Shown here: positions 7,932 through 14,368 of the stretch, one piece after another | Layout of the letters: each line of letters starts with the position of its first letter | How positions within the stretch are numbered: the first letter of the stretch is position 1 | Assembly: GCA_031255955.1 (NCBI GenBank) | Contig: JAIRRO010000165.1 | Span: forward strand, 1-16,505 | DNA length: 16,505 nucleotides | From: Oscillospiraceae bacterium | GTDB taxonomy: Bacteria; Bacillota; Clostridia; Oscillospirales; Oscillospiraceae | Direction of reading: 5' to 3' | Position numbers and translations under genes: made by a program | Notes under the pieces: generated by a model | Database searches by the model: none | The model's input: the letters and a program-made list of their open reading frames with translations, nothing else | What the model was told of the DNA's origin: nothing

Positions 7932-8182
7932 ACGAGAAATATTTTCCCGCGGTACCACTCAAATTGCGCGAAAGCGCCGCTCTGCGGGGTTCCGACAAAC
8001 CCCTGCGCCTTAACGCGGCGCTGACGAGAGATTTTACTGACGGCTGTGCTGCCGTGTTCTTCCTCCGGCTCGGGAGCGACGGCTTTTGGCAACCTGCTGT
8101 CGGCTTACACCTGCCGCCGACTCTCTAAAAGCTGTTTTGCCAAGCCCTCTCCGTCATAGCCTTTCCGGGACGTATTCGATTT
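7910..8182 (-). promoter_or_regulatory. T-box leader upstream of the HTH-cupin-acyl-CoA synthetase gene
   Basis: A tRNA-sensing transcription-attenuation leader. The diagnostic T-box, TGAGTGGTACCGCGG, runs down to 7946. The antiterminator reads TTGAG (7962-7958), the UGGUACC bulge, a CGGGAAA/TTTCTCG hairpin, then CTCAA (7931-7927). Upstream, Stem I has TTGGCAA/TTGCCAA arms (8143-8137 and 8092-8086), AGAGAG, and an apical TCGGC/GCCGA stem with a GGCAGGTGTAA loop very like known T-box distal loops. An ACGGC/GCCGT hairpin could be Stem II. GGGGTT/AACCCC lies inside AGCGCCGC/GCGGCGCT before the T-box. The variable T-box base is U, which predicts a tRNA with A73. The specifier is not certain: the 3' internal-loop strand (8085-8077, AAGCCGTCG) offers GUC (Val) by spacing or GCC (Ala). 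The leader ends about 88 bases before the start codon. Confidence 0.9.
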
Positions 8183-8188
8183 GAGTGT

Positions 8189-8217
8189 ATTTTACCGCGT
8201 CGCGACGGACTTGTCAA
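8189..8217 (-). promoter_or_regulatory. Strong sigma-A promoter for the T-box transcript
   Basis: On the minus strand TTGACA (8217-8212) and TAAAAT (8194-8189) are 17 bases apart. This puts the RNA start near 8182, immediately before the T-box Stem I. With a promoter this good, control most likely comes from attenuation. Confidence 0.85.
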
Positions 8218-8239
8218 GAGGAAATTTTTTGTCTGTCAT
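8212..8239. repeat. Left copy of an imperfect direct repeat flanking an AT-rich block
   Basis: Begins TGTCAAGAGGAAA and ends TTTTTTGTCTGTCAT. The second copy is at 8544-8570. The two agree at about 24 positions with a few single-base gaps. The left copy contains the -35 box of the T-box promoter. Confidence 0.55.
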
Positions 8240-8423
8240 CGTTCAGTGATAAAGTCAGGGGAGTAGAAAAAAGTGGCATTTCATTTTGCAGCTTACCATT
8301 GATAATTGCAAATTTAATTGCCCACCAAATATCCCCAGAAACGCTAAGCCGCGAGAGCCATATCGTTGCTTCGGATATTTGTTTCCATTTCCCTTCCTTT
8401 GTGCTATCATTGCTTTGATCCAT
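8214..8423 (-). CDS. Small unidentified ORF in an AT-rich block
   Basis: A possible 69-residue protein beginning MDQSNDSTKEGKWKQ and containing ATIWLSRLSVSGDIWWAIKF. I recognise no family. GGAAGGTG lies about seven bases before the ATG, a fair ribosome site, and the block is AT-richer than its surroundings. Another minus-strand frame (8255-8530, starting MARCKFNRPKGSS) overlaps it and has a weaker ribosome site. The two may be pieces of one frameshifted gene, or neither may be translated. The stop codon falls within the -35 region of the T-box promoter. Likely a relic or part of a small inserted element. Confidence 0.28.
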   Translation of the reverse strand: MDQSNDSTKEGKWKQISEATIWLSRLSVSGDIWWAIKFAIINGKLQNEMPLFSTPLTLSLNDDRQKISS

Positions 8424-8543
8424 CCGTCGTCACCTTCCTGTCGCTTTTTGGGTTTCGCAACTTCAATGTAACAGTTTTTGATCCCGGATGGACTGCTTCC
8501 TTTTGGGCGATTAAATTTGCACCTTGCCATTTTCCCTGATTTT

Positions 8544-8570
8544 TGTCAGGCGAAAATTTTTTGTCGTCAT
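8544..8570. repeat. Right copy of the imperfect direct repeat
   Basis: Begins TGTCAGGCGAAAA and ends TTTTTTGTCGTCAT, matching 8212-8239. Just inside the two copies, GATAAAGTCAGGG (plus, from 8248) and GACAAAAATCAGGG (minus, from about 8547) form a weak inverted pair. The pattern resembles the ends of a small inserted element. Confidence 0.5.
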
Positions 8571-8595
8571 ATCCGAGGCTGCTTTGAAATATAAT
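8567..8595 (+). promoter_or_regulatory. Candidate sigma-E promoter for spoIIP
   Basis: TCATATC at 8567-8573 and AATATAAT at 8588-8595 are 14 bases apart. This resembles the mother-cell sigma-E pattern (KMATATT, about 14 bases, CATACAMT), and spoIIP belongs to the sigma-E regulon in Bacillus subtilis. The spoIVA promoter in this window has the same layout. The -10 departs from consensus at two of eight positions. Confidence 0.5.
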
Positions 8596-8635
8596 GCTGC
8601 GATACGAATGTGAACGGAAACGGAGGCGCCGTCCA

Positions 8636-9856
8636 ATGAACCGCATAACAAAACACCGCTTCGGGCGTCGATACGGGAAGGTACGCGCCGCGCCGTATAT
8701 CGCCGCCGTAGCTTCAATGTTCGCTGCGATACGGCTGTTTTCCGCCATCGGCGCGTTTTCCGCACCCGCCGGCGGCAGCGCCTTATCGGAGCTATTAACG
8801 CGTGACGGCATCGCCGAGCGCATACTGGCGCTGGAGCTGTCACACATCTCCGCGCGCGCTTCTGAGAGCGATGAGCCGTTTTACGCATCGCTGTTCCCCG
8901 TCCCCGAGGCGGGCGAAAACGAATCCGCGCCTGAACCCGAACCCGAAGCGAAATCCAAATTTAATCCCAAATTCAATCCCGGCTCGGCGGCGCCTCTCCC
9001 GGAAGACGCGCTGCCCATCCCGCCGCGCCGCGCCGCGCCGCCGACGCTGCCCCTGCCGACGCCCGCCTCCACGGAGTCCGCTCCCGCCTACAGCGAAAAC
9101 GGCGGCGCCGCGGGAAATATAATCGTGAGAAACAATTCCGGCTTGGAATTTGATACATCAAAGCTGCTGTCCGAGCCGTATGAAATTAAGCTGACGCCCG
9201 GCGAGCCCTCCGTACTCATCGTACACACGCACGGCAGCGAGGCATACACACGCGCTCCCGGCGAGACCTATGAGGAATCCGACACATACCGCACAGAGGA
9301 TAAGGAATACAGCATAATCCGCGTGGGTGACGAGCTGGCGGCGGCGCTGGCGGAGCTTGGCGTCTCCGCCGTACACGACAGGGAGATATACGATTATCCG
9401 AGCTATGCCGGGGCTTACGGACGCTCGCTTGAGGCGACGAAGCGCAGCCTTGAAAAATATCCGTCCATCAGGCTTGTCATAGACCTGCACCGCGACGCCA
9501 TCGCCTCTCCGGACGGCTCGCAATTTAAGACCATCGCGGATATTAACGGCGAGCTATGCTCTCAGATTATGCTTGTTGTCGGCACGAACGGCTCCGGACT
9601 TCAGCATCCGGGCTGGCGCGATAATATGAAGCTGGCTCTGCGCCTGCAAAACGAAATGAACGGGCGTTTCCCGACGCTCGCCCGCCCCATCACGGCGGCA
9701 AAATACCGGTATAATCAGCACCTGACGCCCGGCTCACTCATCGTGGAGGTCGGCGCGGCGGGCAACACCCTGTCGGAATCACTCTCCGCCGTCCGCCACT
9801 TCGCGGAGGTTTATGCGGCGGTTATTGAGGGTAGCTCCACTCCCCCTCGCTCGTGA
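8636..9856 (+). CDS. spoIIP: Stage II sporulation protein P (SpoIIP)
   Basis: A 406-residue membrane-anchored peptidoglycan hydrolase of the engulfment machinery. In model spore formers it acts with SpoIID and SpoIIM in the mother cell, cutting peptide crosslinks as amidase and endopeptidase. After a basic N-terminus one membrane segment appears (APYIAAVASMFAAIRLFSAI). A long Pro/Glu/Ala-rich linker to about residue 165 follows, with short EPEPE and FNPKFNPG repeats. The catalytic domain then begins. Visible metal/active-site motifs are HTHGSEAY (His197 and Glu202), DLHRDA (His285) and LTPGSLIVEVG (Glu371). ATG 8636 is nine bases after GGAGG (8622-8626); an upstream start at 8594 would fall inside the putative -10. 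The protein ends SSTPPRS, a few residues past the usual end, where the gene overlaps a decayed minus-strand remnant. Confidence 0.93.
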   Translation: MNRITKHRFGRRYGKVRAAPYIAAVASMFAAIRLFSAIGAFSAPAGGSALSELLTRDGIAERILALELSHISARASESDEPFYASLFPVPEAGENESAPEPEPEAKSKFNPKFNPGSAAPLPEDALPIPPRRAAPPTLPLPTPASTESAPAYSENGGAAGNIIVRNNSGLEFDTSKLLSEPYEIKLTPGEPSVLIVHTHGSEAYTRAPGETYEESDTYRTEDKEYSIIRVGDELAAALAELGVSAVHDREIYDYPSYAGAYGRSLEATKRSLEKYPSIRLVIDLHRDAIASPDGSQFKTIADINGELCSQIMLVVGTNGSGLQHPGWRDNMKLALRLQNEMNGRFPTLARPITAAKYRYNQHLTPGSLIVEVGAAGNTLSESLSAVRHFAEVYAAVIEGSSTPPRS

Positions 9857-10011
9857 CCTCAAACACCCCGCCGCGCTCCCGCGTCAGCACGATGAAGCGC
9901 GTGTACTCGGTTGTCGCCGCCTCCCATGAATTCCTCCATAGCCGTCTGACTGCCCGAGTCCCGGTTTCGGACATACGGGATGATTTGCTCGTCCCTACCG
10001 CTATACCACAT
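9822..10011 (-). pseudogene. Decayed PstS-like solute-binding protein fragment
   Basis: On the minus strand one frame from 10011 reads GRDEQ followed by IIPYVRNRDSGSQTAMEEF. This closely resembles the phosphate-contacting region of PstS-type periplasmic binding proteins (R...SGSQTAM). An in-frame TAA lies just upstream (10014-10012) and no complete gene surrounds it. A second frame, from about 9926 to the TAA at 9822-9824, reads WEAATTEYTRFIVLTRERGG and then VFEVTSEGEWSYPQ. It looks like the C-terminal tail of a protein, perhaps a different one. The simplest reading is a deleted, frameshifted relic. Its 3' end overlaps the last codons of spoIIP on the other strand. Only about 60 codons are visible, so family assignment rests on one motif. 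Confidence 0.45.
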
Positions 10012-10018
10012 TTATCCC

Positions 10019-10050
10019 GGCGGGTAAAGCGCGCACGCCTCGATTTTTTT
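10019..10050 (+). terminator. Possible intrinsic terminator downstream of spoIIP
   Basis: A short GGCG/CGCC stem (10019-10022 with 10036-10039) is followed after four bases by seven T residues (10044-10050). The stem is short and the loop long, so the call is weak. Position and orientation suit spoIIP. Confidence 0.32.
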
Positions 10051-10095
10051 CAATACATCTGTTATAGTGCATAAGGCGCTGAAGGAATATGAAAG

Positions 10096-10129
10096 CGGAA
10101 TCCTTGATTCTATTTCATCAATGATTCCG
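10096..10129. repeat. Stem-loop between the spoIIP relic and the kinase gene
   Basis: CGGAATC / GATTCCG arms, then one mismatch, then TTGAT / ATCAA, enclose an eight-base loop. This 34-base hairpin lies 33 bases after the sensor-kinase stop codon. It has no T-run on either strand, so it is not a classical terminator, but it could protect the 3' end of the kinase mRNA or help terminate it. Confidence 0.55.
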
Positions 10130-10161
10130 GGAACGGTCAATCTCCATAAATCCCACACACA

Positions 10162-11631
10162 TCAAATATACAGCGGGAAGCGCACTTCAAACGTCATTCC
10201 GCCACTGTCGCGGCGGGCGGCGCTGATGGTGCCGCCAAAGGCTTTTACGGTGTCGCGCACGATGGAGAGTCCCAGTCCGGAGCCGCCGTAGGCGCGCGAG
10301 CGCGCTTTATCAACCCTGTAGAATCTGTCGAAGATATGCCTCAAATCGTCCTCCGGTACGCCGATACCCGTGTCCTCCACGGTGAGCACAGCCTCGCCGT
10401 CCTCGCGGCGCAGGTGCGTGAATACGCTCCCGCCGCGCGTGTTGTATTTCAGCGCGTTTTCAACCAGATTGAACACAATTTGATGCAGGGAATCCTCCGT
10501 CAGGAGCGCCGTGCAGCCTCCGTCCAGCGAGGCGTCTATCGTTATGCCCTCTGAAAGCGCCAGCGGGCGCAGCATCCGCAGCGTCGCCGAGACAACCTCC
10601 CGCATATCCACCGGCTCGGGCGGCTCTGATACGCCGCCGTCCAGCTTTGTGAGCGACAGCAGCTTTTCCGTTGTCCGCGTCAGGCGCTCCGCCTCCTCAC
10701 CGATGTCGGCGACGAATTCACGCATCGTGTCTCCGTCTATATCCTCATTTTGCAGTATGCTGTCGGAGAGCAACCGTATTGACGCCAGAGGGGTTTTCAG
10801 CTCGTGCGAGGCGTCCGCGACGAAGCGCCGTCTGATGTCCTCCGTCTCGTGCAGCTTGTCCGCCAAGCTGTCAAATTCCCGCCCCAGCATGGCAAGCTCG
10901 TCGCTGCCGCTCATTTTTATGCGATAGCCGTATTCCCCCGCGCGCACGGACACAATTGCCCGCAGTATGCTTGTTATGCGCCGCATCACCGTCCAGAGTA
11001 TGAATACGATGAGTGCCGACGAAAGCAGCACGATTACAATCGAGATGTTTTTTATCGTGTTTTGCAACCCGATGAGTATCGCGCCCTGCTCTCTGTCAAT
11101 CTCGCTGACAAACACGCTGCCGGTTATTGTCCCCCCGCGGGTGACGGGCAAAAACGCCCCGACAGAAAACGCCCCGTCCTTAAAGCTCAGGCTGTATATA
11201 CCGTATCCGTCGAACACGCGCGCGCCATGCTCCGCTGTAAATTCGTCCGCGACAATGTCGTCGGCGCCGCCGACACGCAGCTCAAAGATGACGCCGCCTC
11301 CTGCGTCCGTGATTTTAATATATGACAATCCCGATATGTCAAGGCGCGAGATGACCTGCTCGGCGGAGTCCCCCGTCAGCCGCTCGATATCGCGCAGCGC
11401 CGTTTCCAGCATCACTGCCTGACTTCTTACAAACGCCTGCTTGGAGGCGAAAATCATATCGCGCGAGGCGATTAAAAAATATGTGTTCATCAAAATGAGT
11501 ACGACGGCTATCATCACGGCGTATGACAGCGTGAATTTCATTTTAAGACTGCTGAAAAGACGGACACCACCCCCGGCGTTGGTGTCGGCGTCGGCGTGTT
11601 TTTCAGCGCGGCGCGGCGCGGCGCGTGTCAT
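10162..11631 (-). CDS. Two-component sensor histidine kinase
   Basis: A 489-residue class I membrane kinase. After a basic N-terminus it has a first membrane helix (FTLSYAVMIAVVLILMNTYF), an extracytoplasmic sensor region of about 130 residues, and a second helix (ISIVIVLLSSALIVFILWTV). A HAMP linker follows, then the dimerisation domain FVADASHELKTPLASIRLL with phosphoacceptor His276. The ATPase domain carries NLVENALKYN, DTGIGVPE and GGSGLGLSIV. This layout resembles PhoR/ResE-type kinases that pair with OmpR-family regulators. I chose ATG 11631 because it overlaps the regulator stop codon as ATGA and has GGGAG just upstream, so the pair is translationally coupled. The signal sensed cannot be told from the sequence. 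Confidence 0.93.
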   Translation of the reverse strand: MTRAAPRRAEKHADADTNAGGGVRLFSSLKMKFTLSYAVMIAVVLILMNTYFLIASRDMIFASKQAFVRSQAVMLETALRDIERLTGDSAEQVISRLDISGLSYIKITDAGGGVIFELRVGGADDIVADEFTAEHGARVFDGYGIYSLSFKDGAFSVGAFLPVTRGGTITGSVFVSEIDREQGAILIGLQNTIKNISIVIVLLSSALIVFILWTVMRRITSILRAIVSVRAGEYGYRIKMSGSDELAMLGREFDSLADKLHETEDIRRRFVADASHELKTPLASIRLLSDSILQNEDIDGDTMREFVADIGEEAERLTRTTEKLLSLTKLDGGVSEPPEPVDMREVVSATLRMLRPLALSEGITIDASLDGGCTALLTEDSLHQIVFNLVENALKYNTRGGSVFTHLRREDGEAVLTVEDTGIGVPEDDLRHIFDRFYRVDKARSRAYGGSGLGLSIVRDTVKAFGGTISAARRDSGGMTFEVRFPLYI

Positions 11632-12326
11632 TGCTCTCCCGCCGGTCGCGGGCGCGCGTAATATCCGACGCGCCACTTTGTCAGGATAAGCTCCGGCGCC
11701 GCGGGGTTGACCTCCAGCTTTTCACGCAGCCGTCTGACGTGAACGTCAATCGTGCGTCCGTCGCCGATATAATCGACGCCCCAGACGATATTCAGCAGGT
11801 TGTCCCGGCTGTATACGCGCCCGGGGTTCTTTGCCAGCAGCTCGACTAAATCAAATTCCTTTGCTGTCAGCTCCACATGCTCGTCAAAGCGCGTCGCGCG
11901 GCGTTCCTCCGGATACACGGCGACGTGACCCAGCCTTACCACCTCGCTATCCGGCGGGGGTGCGGCGATGACGGAGCGGCGCAGCAGCGCGCGAATTCGC
12001 GCCTTTAGCACCAGGATATTAAACGGCTTCGTGATATAATCGTCGGCGCCGTATTCAAAGCCCATTATCGTGTCCGTGTCTTCTTCACGCGCCGTCAGAA
12101 TTATTATCGGCACCGTGGAGAATTCGCGAATTTTCATACATGCCTCCAGCCCGCCGAGGCGCGGCATCATCACATCAAGGATTATGATGTCATATCCGCC
12201 CGAGCGCGCGGCGGCGACGGCTTCCTCCCCGTCATACGCGGCATCCACCTGATAGCCCTCGTTTTCCAGATTGAATTTAATGCCCTTTACGAGCTTTACC
12301 TCGTCGTCAACGACTAATATTTTCAC
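11628..12326 (-). CDS. OmpR/PhoB-family response regulator
   Basis: A 232-residue cytoplasmic transcription regulator partnered with the kinase that follows. The receiver domain (1-118) shows the acidic pair Asp7-Asp8, phosphoacceptor Asp51 in DIIILDVMMPRLGG, the conserved Thr in ILTARE, and the Lys in ITKPFN. The C-terminal winged helix shows LTAKEFDLVELLAKNPGRVY, then RTIDVHVRRLREKLE. In the usual WGVGY block of the wing the first Gly is replaced, giving KWRVGYY, a mild oddity. The start is GTG 12326, with a GGGCGG-like ribosome site about six bases upstream that reaches nearly to the stop of the comEA-like gene. That spacing (16 bases) suggests one transcript. The regulon is unknown. Confidence 0.94.
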   Translation of the reverse strand: MKILVVDDEVKLVKGIKFNLENEGYQVDAAYDGEEAVAAARSGGYDIIILDVMMPRLGGLEACMKIREFSTVPIIILTAREEDTDTIMGFEYGADDYITKPFNILVLKARIRALLRRSVIAAPPPDSEVVRLGHVAVYPEERRATRFDEHVELTAKEFDLVELLAKNPGRVYSRDNLLNIVWGVDYIGDGRTIDVHVRRLREKLEVNPAAPELILTKWRVGYYARPRPAGEQ

Positions 12327-12342
12327 GAATAACCGCCCTTTC

Positions 12343-12825
12343 TCAATCCGTTGTAATTAAATCCTTCATCGCGTCGAATTTTTTATCCCCTATTCCGGAG
12401 ACGTTTTTCAGCGATGCCGTCCGCTTTAACGGTCCGTTCGTCTGTATGTATTCATATATCCGCGCCGCGATGGCGGGACCGACGCCCGGCAGCTCCTCCA
12501 GCTCCTCCGGCGTCGCAAGATTTATGCGCAGCCGCCCCTGCGCGTCGCGGTGCGATTCCGGCGTCGGGTCGGCGGAAACCGGCTCTGCCGTAGGTTCCGC
12601 TTCCCCGGATGTTGGTGTATTTGCAGGTGTATTGGCAGGCGTATTTACAAGCGTGGGCGCGGCGCGCTCCTCCGGCGTCGCGGACGGTGTTGACACGGCG
12701 GATACGCCGGAGCCCACGGACACTCCCGACGGAGCGGCGCGCCGCCCGAGGAAATATCCCAGCGTAAAGCTGACGAATACGGCTGTCACTATCGCCGCCG
12801 CAATCTCGATTCTCTTGTTTTTCAA
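12343..12825 (-). CDS. comEA: ComEA-like helix-hairpin-helix DNA-binding protein
   Basis: A 160-residue membrane-anchored protein. One N-terminal helix (IEIAAAIVTAVFVSFTLGYF) is followed by a low-complexity Pro/Thr/Ala linker to about residue 90. A C-terminal pair of helix-hairpin-helix motifs follows (INLATPEELEELPGVGPAIA, then LKNVSGIGDKKFDAMKDLI). This is the domain order of ComEA, the surface DNA receptor of natural transformation. Loose ComEA-like proteins also occur outside competence loci, and no comEB or comEC is visible here. The start appears to be TTG 12825 with a GGCGG-type ribosome site. An upstream GTG on the same strand is out of frame. The gene leads an apparent operon with the two-component pair and diverges from the dacF-like gene. 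Confidence 0.82.
   Translation of the reverse strand: MKNKRIEIAAAIVTAVFVSFTLGYFLGRRAAPSGVSVGSGVSAVSTPSATPEERAAPTLVNTPANTPANTPTSGEAEPTAEPVSADPTPESHRDAQGRLRINLATPEELEELPGVGPAIAARIYEYIQTNGPLKRTASLKNVSGIGDKKFDAMKDLITTD
12614..12649. repeat. Three 12-base tandem units in the comEA linker
   Basis: GGTGTATTTGCA, GGTGTATTGGCA and GGCGTATTTACA follow head to tail. On the minus strand they encode repeated NTP-containing tetrads (NTPANTPANTP) in the linker. Such units can change copy number by slippage and so vary linker length between strains. Confidence 0.75.
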
Positions 12826-12867
12826 TTCACCGCCGCCTTATCAAATCCATCTTTCGCAAAATCCGCG

Positions 12868-12897
12868 TTGCGGTCGCCCGCCGAAATGTGGTATTAT
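12868..12897 (+). promoter_or_regulatory. Candidate promoter for the dacF-like gene
   Basis: TTGCGG (12868-12873), 18 bases, then TATTAT (12892-12897), with TGG just before it as an extended -10. The predicted start near 12904 leaves about 34 bases before the ATG. The pattern is sigma-A-like; I see no clear sigma-E, -F or -G match. Confidence 0.5.
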
Positions 12898-12923
12898 CGG
12901 GTATGCTCTATTCTACCACATTT
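12884..12923. promoter_or_regulatory. Inverted repeat joining two divergent extended -10 elements
   Basis: AAATGTGGTA (12884-12893) and TACCACATTT (12914-12923) are perfect 10-base arms 20 bases apart. Each arm runs into a -10-like hexamer: TGG-TATTAT toward the dacF-like gene (+) and TGG-TAGAAT (12915-12910) toward comEA (-). Symmetry extends to 12 of 14 bases. It may be an operator that controls both directions, or two promoters that happen to share a sequence. No good -35 is seen on the comEA side. Confidence 0.55.
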
Positions 12924-12937
12924 TTCGGGAGATTGAT

Positions 12938-14320
12938 ATGGAAAAATTAAAAGCCCTCTCTATACTGTCTCTCGCCGCGTTGTTTTTTACGCTTTCGGCG
13001 CCGGCTCTCGCCGCGCCGCCGGAGGATTTTCGCGCGGAGGCTGTCTATCTGTCGGATGCGTCCACGGGGGAGACGCTGTATGAAAAAAACGCCGATGTCC
13101 GACGCGGACCCGACGCTCTGGTGAAAATTATGACCCTGCTGCTCGCCGCGGAGGCTGTGGAGCGTGGTGAAGTGTCGCGCTCTGAGCTGATTACGGCGTC
13201 CGACAGCGCGTTTTTTGATATCAAGGGCGATGTCGCCTCCCGAAGCATCGCCTCCGGCGAGACGCTGCCCTTCATCGATCTGCTTTACTGCGCGTTTATC
13301 GGCGGATATGACGAGGCTTGCAATATCATCGCCGAGCGCGTTTCCGGGAACAGCCCCGATTTTATTGAGGCGATGAACGAGCGCGCCGCAGCGCTCGGCT
13401 GCGAAAACACCCGTTTTGTAAACACACACGGCGCTTTGAGCGACGCGCAGTATTCAACGGCGCGGGATTTATCGATAATTGTCCGCGAGGCGTCGAAAAA
13501 CGCCCTGTTCACAGAGGTCTCCACCGCCCTGTCATACACCGTGCGCGAGACGAATTCATCGCCCGCGCGCAGACTTGTCAGCGTCAATTATATGCTCGTC
13601 GAGACCCGCGCGCGCTATTACTACAAATACGCCGTTTTCGGCAGAACCTCCGCGACATATGAAAACGGCTATGGCTGTGTGGAGCTTGCCGAGCGCGAGG
13701 AATTTTCAGCCGTCGCCGTGGTTCTCGGCGCTGCCGCCGTCATACTTGAGGACGAATCCACCGAGATGCAAAACCTTACAGAGACGCGGCGGCTGTTTGA
13801 ATGGGGCTTCGCGAATTATACGCGGCGCGCCGTGCTGTCCTCCACAGAGCTGGTCGCCCGCGCGGAGGTTGCCTTCGGCAGCGGCGCGGACTATGTGAAT
13901 CTGCGTCCCGACCGCGATATTTCTCTGCTTCTGCCCGTCGAGCTTCCGGAAAACGAGCTGACGCGCGGGATAACGATTTATTCCGATGCCGCGGGGGCGG
14001 CTGTTTCAGCCCCTGTCGCCGCCGGGGATGTGCTTGGCGAGATAACCATATCGCGCGGCGGTGAGATAATCGCGCGGGCAGAGCTTGTCGCCGACGCCTC
14101 CGTGCCGCTGCTCCACGCGAAATTCATCAGGCAGCGCGTTACGGACGCGCTCGGCAGTCGGTGGGCAAAGATTGTCATAATCGTTGCCGCCGTGCTGTTT
14201 TTAGGCTATGTGATAATCGTCGTGCGGTACAATATTTTAAGGGCGCGGCGCGTTCGGCAAATGAACGACGCAAAGCAGCGCATTGCCGATAATCGCCGCC
14301 GCTCTAACCGCGAGGATTAA
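12938..14320 (+). CDS. DacF-family D,D-carboxypeptidase homologue lacking catalytic motifs
   Basis: A 460-residue exported, membrane-anchored member of the low-molecular-weight penicillin-binding protein family. It has a signal peptide (SLAALFFTLSAPALA, likely cut near 25) and a peptidase-S11-like domain to about 270. A PBP5_C-like beta domain, one C-terminal membrane helix (IVIIVAAVLFLGYVIIVVRY) and a basic tail follow. Family landmarks are clear (SDASTGETLYEKNAD, AALGCENTRFVNTHGA, FSAVAVVLGA), but the active site is gone. The SxxK position reads Ala60-Leu-Val-Lys63, the SxN position reads Gly122-Gly-Tyr124, and the KTG position reads Arg236-Thr-Ser238. The gene has no stop or frameshift, so it is probably expressed as a pseudoenzyme. 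Any remaining role, such as binding peptidoglycan or partners, is inference. ATG 12938 follows GGGAG (12927-12931) by six bases; an open frame reaching back to 12446 is antisense to comEA. Confidence 0.85.
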   Translation: MEKLKALSILSLAALFFTLSAPALAAPPEDFRAEAVYLSDASTGETLYEKNADVRRGPDALVKIMTLLLAAEAVERGEVSRSELITASDSAFFDIKGDVASRSIASGETLPFIDLLYCAFIGGYDEACNIIAERVSGNSPDFIEAMNERAAALGCENTRFVNTHGALSDAQYSTARDLSIIVREASKNALFTEVSTALSYTVRETNSSPARRLVSVNYMLVETRARYYYKYAVFGRTSATYENGYGCVELAEREEFSAVAVVLGAAAVILEDESTEMQNLTETRRLFEWGFANYTRRAVLSSTELVARAEVAFGSGADYVNLRPDRDISLLLPVELPENELTRGITIYSDAAGAAVSAPVAAGDVLGEITISRGGEIIARAELVADASVPLLHAKFIRQRVTDALGSRWAKIVIIVAAVLFLGYVIIVVRYNILRARRVRQMNDAKQRIADNRRRSNRED

Positions 14321-14326
14321 AAGCGC

Positions 14327-14355
14327 GCGGCGCGGATTAACTCGACCCGCGCCGC
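14327..14355 (-). terminator. Hairpin between convergent dacF-like gene and spoIVA
   Basis: GCGGCGCGG (14327-14335) and CCGCGCCGC (14347-14355) form a nine-base-pair GC stem with an 11-base loop. On the minus strand it is followed after a few bases by TTTT, so it best suits spoIVA. On the plus strand no T-run follows. It may still serve both converging transcripts. Confidence 0.55.
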
Positions 14356-14368
14356 TGCCTGAAGCACT

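Noticed and set aside
7823..8092. N-terminal extension of the acyl-CoA synthetase fusion to 8092
   Set aside because: The segment is the T-box antiterminator and terminator. A strong AGGAGG site precedes ATG 7822.
10130..10161. Extension of the PstS-like relic up to the kinase stop codon
   Set aside because: The frame is open on the minus strand there, but the region is dominated by the hairpin at 10096-10129 and shows no family motif.
12446..12937. N-terminal extension of the dacF-like frame to 12446
   Set aside because: It is antisense to comEA and lacks a ribosome site. ATG 12938 begins a clean signal peptide after GGGAG.
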